From assembly GCF_020831365.1 (NCBI RefSeq), contig NZ_JAJHPV010000020.1, positions 248,001 to 312,000 of the forward strand: a stretch of 64,000 nucleotides of DNA. Reading direction: 5' to 3'. Source of the DNA: Massilia agrisoli (lineage in GTDB: Bacteria > Pseudomonadota > Gammaproteobacteria > Burkholderiales > Burkholderiaceae_D). Made by a program: the position numbers and the translations under genes. The notes under the pieces were generated by a model. It was not told the DNA's origin. It did no database searches and saw only the letters and a list, made by a program, of their open reading frames with translations. Below, piece by piece: positions 1-9,989 of the stretch. Each line of letters begins with the position of its first letter. Positions within the stretch are counted from its first letter, which is position 1.

Positions 1-243
1 TGCGCCGCCCTGGTCGCGGTTGCTGCTGGCGCTCTGGTGCAGCGCATGCAGGTTGCCGCCGGCCCAGAAGCTGCGTTCGAACTGTTCGGTCTGGCGGCGG
101 GCCGCGCGGATCGCGAACATCTTGCGGAAGATATAGGTCCAGCTAACGAGCGAGAGGCCCAGCAGCAACGCCATGATCAGCTGCACAATCAGGTGCGCAT
201 TGCTGATCAGCGCGAGGAAGGAAAGGTCTTGGGCTACATTCAT
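1..243 (-). CDS. tolQ: TolQ, 5' part only (Tol-Pal proton channel subunit)
   Basis: These 81 codons start at the ATG at 243 and run off the left edge of the window. The peptide begins MNVAQDLSFLALISNAHLIV, has one long hydrophobic helix (residues about 15-37) ending in the SWTYIFRK signature, then a cytoplasmic stretch with QFERSFWAGG, all typical of the TolQ N-terminus. TolQ with TolR forms the inner-membrane, proton-driven motor that energises TolA and outer-membrane constriction. It lies 33 bp downstream of ybgC on the same strand, the standard ybgC-tolQ order; tolR, tolA, tolB and pal would be expected further left. The identification rests on the N-terminus and context. Confidence 0.88.
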   Translation of the reverse strand, partial: MNVAQDLSFLALISNAHLIVQLIMALLLGLSLVSWTYIFRKMFAIRAARRQTEQFERSFWAGGNLHALHQSASSNRDQGGA

Positions 244-276
244 TGGATTGGATTAGTGTCTTGTAATGTGTATGGG

Positions 277-693
277 TCAGGCGGCACGCATTTTAGCAGC
301 GGTTGCGTCTGGCAGGGAGCGCGGACGCAAGGTGGCGGCGTCGACGCAGCCCACTTTGACGTTGGCCGAAGTCAGCAGCGTATCGCCGCACCAGGCCTGC
401 TGGACGAAACCGACCGACGCGCGGCCCAGTCGTTCGATGCTCAGCGTTAATTTTAGTACATCATCGAGGCGGGCTGGCGCGTGATAGTCGACGCTGGTGC
501 TTTTGACCACGAAGATCGCCCCATCTTCATTGAGCAAAGCCTGCTGCGACACGCCGGCGGCGCGCAGCCACTCAGTGCGCGCGCGCTCGAAAAACTTCAG
601 GTAGTTGGCGTAGAAAACGATGCCGCCGGCGTCCGTGTCTTCGTAGTACACCCGGACCGTCCAGGTAAATGCTGAGGGCATTTCAGTTGTCAT
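277..693 (-). CDS. ybgC: YbgC-type acyl-CoA thioesterase of the tol-pal operon
   Basis: This 138-residue protein is a hot-dog-fold thioesterase of normal YbgC length. The signature YYEDTDAGGIVFYANYL near residues 16-32 carries the catalytic Asp, and is followed by the FERARTEWLR helix. In other bacteria YbgC hydrolyses short or long acyl-CoA thioesters in the cytoplasm and is linked to phospholipid metabolism. It is the first gene of the tol-pal operon here, directly upstream of tolQ. Start at 693 is kept because the downstream sequence is conserved from MTTEMPSAFTWTVRVYYEDTD on. Confidence 0.93.
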   Translation of the reverse strand: MTTEMPSAFTWTVRVYYEDTDAGGIVFYANYLKFFERARTEWLRAAGVSQQALLNEDGAIFVVKSTSVDYHAPARLDDVLKLTLSIERLGRASVGFVQQAWCGDTLLTSANVKVGCVDAATLRPRSLPDATAAKMRAA

Positions 694-782
694 AAGTGAA
701 TTTGGGCAACATTTTAGCCTAATTAGGTCCCGCTATGTACTAAAGCGTACACATGGACTGGGTATGGCCCGGGAAATTGCCC

Positions 783-805
783 AAATCGGGGTCTGACCCC
801 GATTT
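783..805. repeat. Palindromic GGGGTCTGACCCC repeat
   Basis: Arms AAATCGGGGTC (783-793) and GACCCCGATTT (795-805) form a perfect 11-bp inverted repeat around a single T. It lies between the convergent-free ends of ybgC (5' end 693) and the dehydrogenase (3' end 828), so it could fold at the 3' end of the dehydrogenase transcript. The same core recurs in the larger palindrome at 34478-34539. Confidence 0.75.
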
Positions 806-827
806 TGGAAATTTTTATGGATGGCAC

Positions 828-1574
828 TTAGCTGCGCTTGATGTTGAAAGGCGAGAATCCCTGGCAGGTCGGCATCAGTTCGATGCTGTTGACGTTGACA
901 TGGGGCGGCAGGGTGGCGATCCAGTAGGCGGTCTCGGCGATGTCCTTGGCGGTCAGCGGCGTCGTGCCTTCGTAGACCTTGGCCGCGGCCGCGTCGTCGC
1001 CCTTGAAGCGGACGTTTGAGAACTCGGTGCCGCCGCAGAGTCCCGGCGCAAGATTCGTGGCGCGAACGCCCGTGCCGACCAGGTCGGCGCGCAGGTTCAG
1101 GGTGAATTGTTCGACGAATGCTTTGGTCGCGCCGTAGACGTTGCCGCCCGGGTAGGGGTAGTGGCCGGCGACCGAGCCCAGGTTGATGACCAGCCCGCTG
1201 CCGCGCTCGACCATCGCCGGGAGCAGGGCCCGCGTCAGCCGTACCAGGCCGGTGCAGTTGGTGCCGATCATGGTTTCCCAGTCTTCCAGCGGCGCTTCGT
1301 GCGCTGGCTTGGTGCCGAGCGCAAGGCCGGCGTTATTGATCAGTACGTCGATCTGGCGCCAGGACTGCGGCAGCATCGCCAGCGCATTGGCGATCGACGC
1401 CGGGTCGGTGACATCGAGCTCGATCGGCAGGGCGGCGTCGCCCAGCTCGGCGGCCAAGGCTTCGAGCCGGTCCGTCCGGCGCGCGCAGATGACTACCTGA
1501 TGTCCGTTTTTAACGAAGGTTCTGGCCATTTCGGCGCCAAAACCGGCCGAGGCACCGGTGATAAATACGATCAT
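828..1574 (-). CDS. YdfG-like short-chain dehydrogenase/reductase
   Basis: The protein of 248 residues is a classical SDR. It has the Rossmann motif TGASAGFG at residues 6-13, the NNAG motif, the catalytic Ser in LGSVAG and the YGATK catalytic Tyr-Lys pair. The close fit to YdfG (NADP-dependent 3-hydroxy acid/serine dehydrogenase) includes the APGLCGGTEFSNVRF segment and the end CQGFSPFNIKRS. The start is placed at the ATG at 1574 because MIVFITGASAG is the family N-terminus and an AGGA site precedes it; an upstream in-frame extension to 1676 has no family support. It appears monocistronic. Confidence 0.88.
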   Translation of the reverse strand: MIVFITGASAGFGAEMARTFVKNGHQVVICARRTDRLEALAAELGDAALPIELDVTDPASIANALAMLPQSWRQIDVLINNAGLALGTKPAHEAPLEDWETMIGTNCTGLVRLTRALLPAMVERGSGLVINLGSVAGHYPYPGGNVYGATKAFVEQFTLNLRADLVGTGVRATNLAPGLCGGTEFSNVRFKGDDAAAAKVYEGTTPLTAKDIAETAYWIATLPPHVNVNSIELMPTCQGFSPFNIKRS

Positions 1575-1705
1575 GTTGATTGTCCTGGAGGGGGATAGGC
1601 TCTTGGGATTGTAGCCGAATTGGATATATATGCTTGAAACCCCCTTGTTTGCCTTGCCATTCCTTGCCCTAATCATTGACTTAACTTACAATTTGGCCTC
1701 CATTT

Positions 1706-1811
1706 CGTCTCACATGACTGGCGAAAAGCCGCGGCATCCCGTGCCTGTCGGCGAAAGGTGGGCATCCACCGGGGAATGTGAGATTTCATAAGCCGTTCGC
1801 CTGGGCAGCCC
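1706..1811 (+). ncRNA. ZTP (pfl motif) riboswitch controlling glyA
   Basis: The leader holds the conserved pfl elements in order: an outer stem strand TCTCACAT (1708-1715), then GACTGGCG (1716-1723), then CCACCGGGGAATGTGAGA (1766-1783), whose end pairs back with the outer stem, and finally GCCGTTCGCCTGGGCA (1792-1807), the 3' hairpin and pseudoknot partner. This matches the ZTP/ZMP aptamer, which senses purine-pathway intermediates that build up when folate one-carbon units run short. glyA, starting 108 bp downstream, is a known target because SHMT supplies those units. The expression platform (1812-1914) is unclear: no strong terminator with a U-run was found, so translational control is possible. 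Confidence 0.9.
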
Positions 1812-1914
1812 GCGATGGAAGCGCACGACGAGGCTGTCCGCCGTCTTTTCCGGCCCCTCATTCGATCCAAAATCAGCCAGGTGCCACGCACCGTTATCGA
1901 TTGGAGTTTTTTTC

Positions 1915-3162
1915 ATGTTTGCTAAAGATCACACGCTCGCCAATGTCGACCCGGATTTGTGGGACGCTATCCAGAAGGAAAACACCCGCCAGCAGGATCA
2001 CATCGAGCTGATCGCTTCGGAGAACTACACCTCGCCAGCCGTCATGCAGGCGCAGGGTTCGCAGCTGACCAACAAGTATGCTGAAGGTTATCCAGGCAAG
2101 CGCTACTACGGCGGTTGCGAGTACGTCGACGTCGTCGAGCAACTGGCGATCGACCGCGTCAAGCAGCTGTTCGGCGCCGACGCTGCCAACGTGCAGCCGA
2201 ACTCCGGTTCGCAGGCGAACCAGGGCGTGTTCTTCGCCATGCTCAAGCCGGGCGACACCATCATGGGCATGTCGCTGGCTGAAGGCGGCCACCTGACCCA
2301 CGGCATGGCGCTGAACATGTCGGGCAAGTGGTTCAACGTGGTGTCCTACGGCCTGACCGAAAAAGAAGACATCGATTACGAGGCAATGGAGCGCCTGGCG
2401 CACGAGCACAAGCCGAAGATGATCATCGCGGGCGCATCGGCGTTCTCGCTGAAGATCGACTTCGAGCGCTTCGCCAAAGTGGCCAAGGCTGTCGGCGCGT
2501 ACTTCATGGTCGACATGGCGCACTACGCCGGCCTGATCGCAGCTGGCCTGTACCCGAACCCTGTTCCGCATGCCGACTTCGTGACGTCGACCACGCACAA
2601 GTCGCTGCGCGGCCCGCGCGGCGGCATCATCCTGATGAAGGCCGAGCACGAGAAGGCCATCAACTCGGCGATCTTCCCAGGCATCCAGGGCGGCCCGCTG
2701 ATGCACGTCATCGCCGGCAAGGCAGTGGCGTTCAAAGAGGCGCTGAGTCCTGAGTTCGTCGAGTACCAGAAGCAGGTAGTGAAGAATGCCGATGCACTGG
2801 CCAAGGCGCTGATCGCACGCGGCCTGCGCATCGTATCGGGCGGCACCGAGTCGCACGTGATGCTGGTCGACCTGCGCGCCAAGGGCCTGACCGGCAAGGA
2901 AGCCGAAGCACTGCTGGGCGCCGCACACATGACCTGCAATAAGAACGGCATCCCGAACGACCCGCAGAAGCCATTCGTCACTTCGGGCATCCGCCTGGGC
3001 AGCCCTGCGTTCACCACGCGCGGCTTCAAGGAAGAAGATGCGACCACCGTTGGCAACCTGATCGCGGACATCCTCGACAACCCGAACAACGCTGAAGTGA
3101 CTGAACGCGTGAAGAAGGAAGTCAAGAAGCTGACCGATAAGTACCCGGTCTACGCATCGTAA
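1915..3162 (+). CDS. glyA: Serine hydroxymethyltransferase
   Basis: This 415-residue PLP enzyme interconverts serine and glycine while charging tetrahydrofolate, the main cytoplasmic one-carbon source. The PLP lysine lies in [11 protein letters not shown] at about residue 229; the N-terminal [12 protein letters not shown] and the [11 protein letters not shown] segment are also diagnostic. Length matches bacterial GlyA. The start ATG at 1915 follows GGAGTTTTTTTC, a GGAG site. The ZTP riboswitch upstream ties its expression to one-carbon status. A GC-rich hairpin follows at 3175-3201 before nrdR. Confidence 0.98.
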   Translation: MFAKDHTLANVDPDLWDAIQKENTRQQDHIELIASENYTSPAVMQAQGSQLTNKYAEGYPGKRYYGGCEYVDVVEQLAIDRVKQLFGADAANVQPNSGSQANQGVFFAMLKPGDTIMGMSLAEGGHLTHGMALNMSGKWFNVVSYGLTEKEDIDYEAMERLAHEHKPKMIIAGASAFSLKIDFERFAKVAKAVGAYFMVDMAHYAGLIAAGLYPNPVPHADFVTSTTHKSLRGPRGGIILMKAEHEKAINSAIFPGIQGGPLMHVIAGKAVAFKEALSPEFVEYQKQVVKNADALAKALIARGLRIVSGGTESHVMLVDLRAKGLTGKEAEALLGAAHMTCNKNGIPNDPQKPFVTSGIRLGSPAFTTRGFKEEDATTVGNLIADILDNPNNAEVTERVKKEVKKLTDKYPVYAS

Positions 3163-3174
3163 TCGTTGTATCCG

Positions 3175-3201
3175 CCGGGCCCTCCGATAACGAGGGCCCG
3201 G
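3175..3201 (+). terminator. GC-rich hairpin between glyA and nrdR
   Basis: A perfect 10-bp stem, CCGGGCCCTC with GAGGGCCCGG, encloses the 7-nt loop CGATAAC just after the glyA stop. It has no following U-run (TCCCATT), so it may be an attenuator, a Rho-assisted terminator or an mRNA-stabilising structure. Confidence 0.6.
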
Positions 3202-3229
3202 TCCCATTGAGTAGTCCACGGCGGCCCAC

Positions 3230-3697
3230 ATGAAATGTCCGTTCTGTCAGCATGAAGACACCCAGGTCCTCGATACGCGCGTATCCGAGGAGGGCGACGC
3301 CATCCGCCGGCGCCGGAAATGCGGAAAATGCGATAAACGATTTACCACGTATGAGCGGATCGAGCTGTCGATGCCGATCATCGTCAAGAAGAACGGCAGC
3401 CGTACCGAGTTTTCGTCGGCCAAGCTGCGCGGCAGCCTGATGCTCGCGCTGCGCAAGCGGCCTGTGTCGGCTGAGGCGATCGACACCGCCGTCGCCACCA
3501 TTGAGGAAAAGCTCCTGACCAGCGGCCGCCGTGAAGTGGACAGCGTCCATGTCGGCGAACTGGTAATGCAGGAGCTCAAGCGGCTCGACAAGATTGCCTA
3601 CATCCGTTTCGCATCGGTCTACAAAAACTTCGAAGACCTGGCCGAGTTCCAGGAAGCTATCGCTGAAGTTGGACACGAACGCAAACCCCGCAAGTAG
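3230..3697 (+). CDS. nrdR: Transcriptional repressor NrdR
   Basis: The 155-residue protein has the N-terminal zinc ribbon (CPFC at residues 3-6 and CGKC near 31-34) and the ATP-cone domain (about residues 49-139, with [15 protein letters not shown]). NrdR binds NrdR boxes upstream of ribonucleotide reductase genes and represses them according to bound ATP/dATP. glyA-nrdR adjacency is common in betaproteobacteria. No NrdR box was seen in this window, as expected since no nrd genes are present. Confidence 0.97.
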   Translation: MKCPFCQHEDTQVLDTRVSEEGDAIRRRRKCGKCDKRFTTYERIELSMPIIVKKNGSRTEFSSAKLRGSLMLALRKRPVSAEAIDTAVATIEEKLLTSGRREVDSVHVGELVMQELKRLDKIAYIRFASVYKNFEDLAEFQEAIAEVGHERKPRK

Positions 3698-3776
3698 TTC
3701 CCCCGCATCGCCTCTGCACAGTTGAGGTAACTCAGGCGTGGGATAGCCCCGCCTGATAACTTGGGCCTTCATCGAT

Positions 3777-4352
3777 ATGGAGGCGCAGGTGCATTCACGT
3801 TTCGTCGGCGGCTTTACGCTCATTGAAGTGCTGATGGCCGTGTTTGTGCTGGCTGTGGGCGTCATGGGCGCTGTAGCTGCGCAGACGGTCGCGCTGCGCA
3901 CGCGCCAGGAGTCCGCACTCATGTCGCACGGCGTACAGCTCGCGTCGTCCTTCGCCGATCGCATGCGCGCGAACACGGTGCAAATGCGCGTGCCCGACGG
4001 CGCGAATCCCTATCTCCAGATTGACTACGATGCCGCGAGCGATGGTGCGCCTGCCGTTCCCTCGCTGCCCTGCCACGGGGGAGCCGACTGCGACACCGCG
4101 GCAATGGCGGCCTTCGACATCTACGAACTCCGGCGCGAATTGCATGCCGCGTTCCCGGCGCCACGCGTAACAGTGTGCCGCGACGCGGTGATGTGGAGCG
4201 AGGCAAGCGATAGCCTGGCGTGGGACTGTACCGGCGCTGCATCGGATCCGGTTGTCATCAAGCTTGGCTGGCGTCTTCGACCAGCCGGCGACGGCGAGCG
4301 AGCCGCCAGTGTGCCGATTGTCGCCATCGTCGTATCGGGAGATCCTGCATGA
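3777..4352 (+). CDS. pilV: PilV-like minor pilin
   Basis: This 191-residue protein carries a type IV prepilin signal: a short basic leader, Gly, then FTLIEVLMAVFVLAVGVMG with Glu at mature position 5. The MGAVAAQ segment and the later RMRANT are typical of PilV. Minor pilins prime assembly of the type IV pilus at the inner membrane and sit with PilY1 near the tip. It heads a tight operon; its stop overlaps the pilW start (ATGA). It begins 79 bp after nrdR, in a region that may hold its own promoter. Confidence 0.88.
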   Translation: MEAQVHSRFVGGFTLIEVLMAVFVLAVGVMGAVAAQTVALRTRQESALMSHGVQLASSFADRMRANTVQMRVPDGANPYLQIDYDAASDGAPAVPSLPCHGGADCDTAAMAAFDIYELRRELHAAFPAPRVTVCRDAVMWSEASDSLAWDCTGAASDPVVIKLGWRLRPAGDGERAASVPIVAIVVSGDPA

Positions 4353-5290
4353 CGTCGCTCCGCCAACGCGGCCTCACTTTGGTTGAACTGATGGTGGCAA
4401 TCACCATCGGCTTGCTGGTACTGCTTTTCGCCGCGGCCATGCTGATCTCCGCCAACCGCGGCCACGCCGCGCAGGAGGAGGCGGCGCGGCTCGATGACAG
4501 CGGCCGCTTCGCACTTGAGGTTATTGCGCGCGCCGTCCGGCAAACGGCCTACGTCAACTGGGACCGCGCCGATGCCGGCATCGCCGATGATCCCACTGCG
4601 CCGCCCCGGGTTGTGGGCATGGACAACCGATCGCTGGTCAAGACGGCCGACTTCATTTCAGATCCCCGGCCGGACGTCGCCAATGGCAGCGATGTGCTGG
4701 CGCTGCGCTTTGCAGGCGCCGGGGCCGGCCCCGACGGCGATGGCAGCATGACCAGCTGCGCTGGATTCGGCGTCAGCGAGCTGGAAGAGGGCTGGAGCAT
4801 TTTCTACGTCGGGCGCAGTGCCGTCGGCGATACCGAACTGCGGTGCAAATACCGCGGCTCAACCAGCTGGGGCGCCGACGCCATTGTCGGGGGAGTCGAT
4901 TCGTTCCAGGTGCTGTACGGGCTCGATACGGATGTTCCGGCCGATGGTCTCGCCAATCTGTTCGTCAATGCCAGCGTCGTCTCTGCCCTCGACGATGGAC
5001 TGACCATCGACGGGGCAAACGAGACGGAACGCGAACTGGACTTGCGGCGCAAGACCTACTGGAAGCGTGTTGCCAGCATCAAGGTCGGCCTGATCCTGCA
5101 CGGCGAAAAGCGGGTGCGGATGAATGCGCAGCCGATCGTGTTCGATGTCTTCGGCCCGGCATACGCCGATGCGCTCGGCAGTTCCGATCCCGGCACGCGC
5201 ATCAGCGAGAGCGATATGCCAGGCAGCCTGCGTGAGCGTGAACGGCGGCTGTTCTCTTCCACGATCATGCTGCGCAATCCGCCAAGGTGA
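4349..5290 (+). CDS. pilW: PilW-like minor pilin
   Basis: The 313-residue prepilin begins MTSLRQRG followed by LTLVELMVAITIGLLVLLF with Glu5, the class III signal of PilW. A longer reading from 4220 is open, but the ATG at 4349 overlaps the pilV stop as ATGA and puts the prepilin motif at the N-terminus. The LDDSGRFALEVIARAVRQ segment is typical of PilW. It acts with PilV, PilX and PilE in the priming complex of the type IV pilus. Confidence 0.9.
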   Translation: MTSLRQRGLTLVELMVAITIGLLVLLFAAAMLISANRGHAAQEEAARLDDSGRFALEVIARAVRQTAYVNWDRADAGIADDPTAPPRVVGMDNRSLVKTADFISDPRPDVANGSDVLALRFAGAGAGPDGDGSMTSCAGFGVSELEEGWSIFYVGRSAVGDTELRCKYRGSTSWGADAIVGGVDSFQVLYGLDTDVPADGLANLFVNASVVSALDDGLTIDGANETERELDLRRKTYWKRVASIKVGLILHGEKRVRMNAQPIVFDVFGPAYADALGSSDPGTRISESDMPGSLRERERRLFSSTIMLRNPPR

Positions 5291-5297
5291 GGGCGCC

Positions 5298-5924
5298 ATG
5301 GCCTTTTCACCTTCCAGGCGGGCGGGCGGTGCAGCGCTGGTTACCGTGCTGTTTGTCCTCATCGCCGTGCTGATCGTGGCAGTGTCCGCAGCTACGGCTG
5401 CGCTGAACGCCGAGAAGTCAGCACGCAATGAACGCGACCGCCACATTGCGCTGCAAGCCGCCGAGGCGGCCCTCGCCGACGCTGAGCGCGACATACGGAC
5501 ACTCGATCCTGCATCGCCGCGTGCAGCCATGTTCGCGCCGGGCAGCGCCTTGGGTTTCGGTGATGGCTGCGGCAAGGGCGCAAATGATCCCGGCCTGGGA
5601 TTGTGCGGTCGGGCAGAAGCGCCACGCATTCCGGCATGGATTAGTGCCGCGCTGACGGAGGACGATGCTGGCGCACATGGCGCAGTCGCATACGGAACCT
5701 TCACCGGCGCGGTCATGCCCACTGGGCTGGGCACGCTGCCATCGCGGCCACCTCGCTACATTATCGAGCTGATGCCGTTTCCACGTGCCGGAGAAGATGC
5801 GGGCCAGCCAGCAGCCAATTTCTATCGGGTCACCGCCATTGGATTTGGATCGCGCCCGGCGACGAAGGTCGTGCTGCAGTCGTTTTATCGCAAGAGCGTG
5901 CCAGCCGAAGGAGCGGCGCGATGA
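5298..5924 (+). CDS. pilX: PilX-like minor pilin
   Basis: The 208-residue protein starts at the ATG at 5298, 7 bp after pilW. The N-terminus GGAALVTVLFVLIAVLIVAV is one hydrophobic helix, followed by the family signature HIALQAAEAALADAE (PilX_N). Unlike PilV, PilW and PilE here, it has no Glu at mature position 5, a feature shared with other PilX proteins. It probably joins the minor-pilin tip complex with PilY1, whose start overlaps its stop (ATGA at 5921). Confidence 0.88.
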   Translation: MAFSPSRRAGGAALVTVLFVLIAVLIVAVSAATAALNAEKSARNERDRHIALQAAEAALADAERDIRTLDPASPRAAMFAPGSALGFGDGCGKGANDPGLGLCGRAEAPRIPAWISAALTEDDAGAHGAVAYGTFTGAVMPTGLGTLPSRPPRYIIELMPFPRAGEDAGQPAANFYRVTAIGFGSRPATKVVLQSFYRKSVPAEGAAR

Positions 5925-8900
5925 AGCTTGCGGTATTCACCGCCGCAGCGGTGCTGTGCGCCCTGGCGGCTCGCGCAGCGCCTCCACTGCTTGATATCCC
6001 TGACGGACAGCTTGGGCTGCCCGGAAGCCGCGTCGCGCCAAATCTCCTGCTCCACCTTTCACTAACTGGGGCTGACGCTGGTTCTGCCTACCGTGACGAC
6101 TACAGTGCGGCGACCGAGTATGGTGGTTACTTCAATCCACGCATGTGCTACTCCTATCCTTACAAAACGAAGGCAGGCGTAAAGGAGCCCGATCTTGGTG
6201 AGCAAAGCGGGTACTTTTCGATAATGAAGATGGCCGACACGAATCGGCTATGCGGAGGGGACTCCTTTAGCGGGAGCCTGCTGAACTGGGCAAGCATGTC
6301 GCGGCTTGATCTGCTCCGCCTCGCGCTGACTGGTGGCGACCGGGTCGTTGACACCAAAGACCTGACGGTGCTGCAACGCGCGTTGATTCCTTCGTTTGGC
6401 GCGGATTTCCCGGCCAAGCCAATCAAGCAGGCGAACGCCGTGACGCCATTTGGCGCGGCCACGATTTATGTGCTTTCGTGTCGCAACCGAATGCTGTTCA
6501 GCGAAACGGCGACTGGATTGAAGTGCGACAAGCCGCCTGACAAGCACCTTGGAGAATTCAATGCGCGCGTGAAGGTTTGCGATAAGGCCGATAGCGAATC
6601 CCGCCCGCTGCTTTGTGCAGCCTACAAGGGTGGCTTCAAGCCCGAGGGCGCGATCCATGCGAACGCTGACCTGATGCGAATGGGCGCGATGGGCTATCTG
6701 GCTGAACTGGCCGGCGACGACGCAAACTTTTACGGCGGTGCGCTGCGAGCGCCGCTCAAGTTTGTTGGACATCCCAAGACCGGGGCCCTACGTCCTGAAT
6801 GGAATCCGGTTACGGGCGTGCTCGAAGCGGACCCGGACAAGGCCGGCGGCGCAACCAGCGGCCTGATTAACTTCGTCAACCTGTCAGGCAGGAGCGGCAC
6901 ATATAAAACCGCGGACCCCGGCGCTGAACTGTTCTATGAAGGCTTGCGCTACTTGCAGGGGCGAGCACCCACCCCTGGAACTGGAGATGCAGTTGAAGAC
7001 GATAGCCTCGCGGTGTGGAACACGCGCGTGGACCCGGTGACGGCAAGTTGTCAGCGTTCCATGGCCGCAGTCATCGGCCACTCCAGCTTTGTCCGCGACC
7101 GCTATGTTCCTGGTAACGCGAGTGCCTACCTTGGCGATGCGGCGCGGGCGCCGGATGTGTTCAGCGGCAGCTTGGATGTGACACAGGCAACGCGGCGGGT
7201 AGGGCAGCTTGAGTCGAGGGACCTCGCTCATGATGGGCCAGACGGTGCCGGGAGCTTCTATCTCACGGGCGCGGCATATTGGGCCCATACAAATCCATTC
7301 AGGCCCGACTCCGACGTGCTGCTTGACACCTTGTCGCTCGAACTGGACGCGCCAGTGGAACCGGGGAAAAGCCCCTTGTACCTCGCCGCTAAGTATGGCT
7401 CCTTCCTTGACCGGAACCGCGATAAGAATCCCATGGTGACGACGGAGGGGCAACCGGCGGACAGCGAGTGGAATATTGACGGGAGCGCGACTGGATATTT
7501 TTCCGGGGGTGATCCGCATGCCATTGATTTGGCGGTGCGGGAGCTGTTCGCCGCGGCGCGCCATCCACGCGGCGCAGTAAGCGGTAAGGCTGTGAGCAAC
7601 GGGCGTTACGTCATACAGGCCAGCTACGACCGCCAGCAATCGAGTGGCACACTGCGGCGTTATGACATGAGCCTGGCCTCGGACGGGAAGGTCAACGCGG
7701 GAGCTGTACCGCTGTGGGACGCCGCACAGGAGATGCCTGCGGCGGATTCGCGAAAAATCTATACGTCGGTGCGCGACGCCCAGGGAGGAACCAAGACCAT
7801 CGAGTTCACCTGGACCCTGCTGCCCACAGCGCAGCGCGCGCTGTTCGAGCAGGCTGGCGATGGATTGGGCGAAGCACGGGTGGACTTCTTGCGTGGGGAT
7901 CGCACGCGCGAGTCGGGGCAGGCCGGAGGACTTTTCCGCCGTCGCGCCACTGTGCTCGGCGATATCGTCCACAGCGCACCCGCGCTGGTAGGTGGGCCTT
8001 CCGTTTCCGTCCAGGGTACCGGCTATGTCCAGTTCCACGCGAGCGCCAGCAAGCGCCGCAGCGCTGTGTATGCCGGCGCGAACGACGGCATGCTTCACGC
8101 ATTCGACGCCAACACCGGCGCTGAACTGTTCGCGTACGTGCCGGCCGCGCTTCATCCGGAGCTGCATAGATTGAGCCAGCCGGGCTATATGCACCGGCCG
8201 TATGTCGATGCCAGTCCTGGCTTCGGCGAGGCCCGGGTCGGCGGCAGTTGGCGCACTATTCTCGCCTCGGGCATGGGTATGGGCGCACGTGGCGTGTTCG
8301 CGCTGGATGTCACCAATCCCGCCAGCTTTGATACCGGCCTTGGCGCGTTATGGGAATTCACCGAAAAAGACGATGCCGCGATGGGCCATGTCCGCAGCGC
8401 ACCAGCCATCGCCAAACTCAGGGTCGGCATGAAGGACCTCGCGCCTCAATACCGGTATTTCGTAGTAGTCGCCAGTGGGCTTAACAACTACGAAGCAGAC
8501 GATGGCGCCAACGCGGCCCGCGGCGCCCTGTTCCTGCTGGCGCTCGACAAGCCTGTTTCGGAACCTTGGGCCCAGGGCGTCAACTACTACAAGCTGATGA
8601 CGCCAAAGTCCGAATCGGAGGTGCCGCGCGCCCTTGCGGCGCCTGCCTTCGCCCTTGCTGCAGACGGCAGCATTCGTTATGCGTATGCCGGTGATTTGCA
8701 GGGCAACGTGTGGCGTTTCGACTTTACGGGGAAGCCGCCATGGCCGAAGGCTGTCGGCCCGGGAAAGGACGGGGAGCCTCTGTTCGTCGCGCGCGACGGA
8801 TCGGGCAACCGCCAGCCGATCGTCCATGCGCCACGCGTCGTGTTCGCGCCGGGCGGCGGCTATCTGGTGCTTGTCGCCACCGGCAGGCTTCTGGAGGCCG

Positions 8901-9529
8901 CCGACCTCGATCCAGCCGGGTATGCGGTTCAGTCGTTTTATGCGCTTCGCGACAGCGCGCAGAAGTCGCCCGTAGTAATCAGTGGCCGCAGCGAACTGGC
9001 GGCCCGGTCGGCTTCGGGGAATGGACCGTATGTCATCAATGGCGACGCATTGCGCTTCGAAGGGAGCGGCGCGCGCAAGGGCTGGTATCTCGATTTCCCG
9101 AACGGGCGCACCGAAGGGGAGCGCAGTAGCGGTACGGCCCTGCTGGTCTCCGGCGCGCTGATCTTCGACACACTCGCTCCGGGCGCGAGCATATGCGCGC
9201 CGATGGTCACACGGACCTACGTGGTGGACGCCCTGACGGGGCTTGCATATGCCAGTAGCGGCGCATCGGAAATCGGACAGGTCACCGGGGACGTGGTGGA
9301 GCAGGGCGCCTGGCTGTCGCCGCCGCTGCTGGTTGATATGGGCATGGTTGCCGGACAGCGCAGTGCAACCGGCGCCGCGGTCGCGAACCATACCGTCAAC
9401 ATCGTGCGCATGCGCGGTGACGGCAAGCCGCCGCTATCGCTTCCGATCACGGTCAAGGCACCATCCGGACGGCTCAGCTGGCGCGAGGTCGCCAATTGGC
9501 AGGAGCTGCACGAAGCGGCAAAAAAATAG
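5921..9529 (+). CDS. pilY1: PilY1-like type IV pilus tip adhesin
   Basis: This 1202-residue secreted protein has a Sec signal peptide (about residues 1-19, ending ALAARAA). The N-terminal half is divergent and shows no clear von Willebrand A motif. The C-terminal half (about 675-1150) is the PilY1 beta-propeller: [12 protein letters not shown], then [20 protein letters not shown], and the YVPAALHP and [11 protein letters not shown] repeats. PilY1 tips the pilus, promotes pilus extension and takes part in adhesion and surface sensing. The canonical calcium loop of the Pseudomonas protein was not recognised by eye; a possible equivalent is [16 protein letters not shown] near residue 855. Confidence 0.92.
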   Translation: MKLAVFTAAAVLCALAARAAPPLLDIPDGQLGLPGSRVAPNLLLHLSLTGADAGSAYRDDYSAATEYGGYFNPRMCYSYPYKTKAGVKEPDLGEQSGYFSIMKMADTNRLCGGDSFSGSLLNWASMSRLDLLRLALTGGDRVVDTKDLTVLQRALIPSFGADFPAKPIKQANAVTPFGAATIYVLSCRNRMLFSETATGLKCDKPPDKHLGEFNARVKVCDKADSESRPLLCAAYKGGFKPEGAIHANADLMRMGAMGYLAELAGDDANFYGGALRAPLKFVGHPKTGALRPEWNPVTGVLEADPDKAGGATSGLINFVNLSGRSGTYKTADPGAELFYEGLRYLQGRAPTPGTGDAVEDDSLAVWNTRVDPVTASCQRSMAAVIGHSSFVRDRYVPGNASAYLGDAARAPDVFSGSLDVTQATRRVGQLESRDLAHDGPDGAGSFYLTGAAYWAHTNPFRPDSDVLLDTLSLELDAPVEPGKSPLYLAAKYGSFLDRNRDKNPMVTTEGQPADSEWNIDGSATGYFSGGDPHAIDLAVRELFAAARHPRGAVSGKAVSNGRYVIQASYDRQQSSGTLRRYDMSLASDGKVNAGAVPLWDAAQEMPAADSRKIYTSVRDAQGGTKTIEFTWTLLPTAQRALFEQAGDGLGEARVDFLRGDRTRESGQAGGLFRRRATVLGDIVHSAPALVGGPSVSVQGTGYVQFHASASKRRSAVYAGANDGMLHAFDANTGAELFAYVPAALHPELHRLSQPGYMHRPYVDASPGFGEARVGGSWRTILASGMGMGARGVFALDVTNPASFDTGLGALWEFTEKDDAAMGHVRSAPAIAKLRVGMKDLAPQYRYFVVVASGLNNYEADDGANAARGALFLLALDKPVSEPWAQGVNYYKLMTPKSESEVPRALAAPAFALAADGSIRYAYAGDLQGNVWRFDFTGKPPWPKAVGPGKDGEPLFVARDGSGNRQPIVHAPRVVFAPGGGYLVLVATGRLLEAADLDPAGYAVQSFYALRDSAQKSPVVISGRSELAARSASGNGPYVINGDALRFEGSGARKGWYLDFPNGRTEGERSSGTALLVSGALIFDTLAPGASICAPMVTRTYVVDALTGLAYASSGASEIGQVTGDVVEQGAWLSPPLLVDMGMVAGQRSATGAAVANHTVNIVRMRGDGKPPLSLPITVKAPSGRLSWREVANWQELHEAAKK

Positions 9530-9539
9530 AGGAATTCCG

Positions 9540-9989
9540 ATGAAACGCACCGCAGGCTTTTCGCTGATCGAGATCATGATCGTGCTCGCCATCGTCGGCA
9601 CTCTCGCCTCGATCGCCTATCCCGGCTATAACAATTACATCACCCGCTCGCGCCGCATCGAGGGCCAGATGGCGCTGCTCGACATCCTTCAACAACAGGA
9701 GCGCTTCTACTCGCTGCACAACACCTACGTCGCCTTTTCGGCCGGGTCCACCGACGGGCCGGCGCGCCGCTTCAAATGGTGGTCAGGCGGCGATGCATCC
9801 GGCAGCGCCTACGAACTGCGTGGCGAAGCGTGCCCCGATCGGGACATCAGCGAGTGCATTGTGGTGACAGCGGTCCCGGGCACCGCAAACGTCGATGGCA
9901 GGTTCCGGGACGCCGAATGCGGAAGCCTGACGTTGAACAGTATCGGCCAGCGCGGCCCTTCCGGCTTGGCGAAGCGATGCTGGCCATAA
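9540..9989 (+). CDS. pilE: PilE-like type IV pilin (minor pilin)
   Basis: The start is the ATG at 9540, preceded by AGAGGAATTCCG; a long upstream extension is only an open frame inside pilY1. The 149-residue protein has the prepilin motif [20 protein letters not shown] with Glu5, then [14 protein letters not shown] and [13 protein letters not shown], close to PilE/ComP-type minor pilins. Two C-terminal cysteine pairs (ECIVV, AECGS, KRCWP) would form the D-region disulfide. Located directly after pilY1, it is probably a minor pilin rather than the major subunit. Confidence 0.88.
   Translation: MKRTAGFSLIEIMIVLAIVGTLASIAYPGYNNYITRSRRIEGQMALLDILQQQERFYSLHNTYVAFSAGSTDGPARRFKWWSGGDASGSAYELRGEACPDRDISECIVVTAVPGTANVDGRFRDAECGSLTLNSIGQRGPSGLAKRCWP

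Noticed and set aside
1894-3231. 445-aa minus-strand open frame covering glyA
   Set aside because: It is antisense to the well-supported glyA, rich in Arg, His and Val, and has no family resemblance; a codon-bias shadow.
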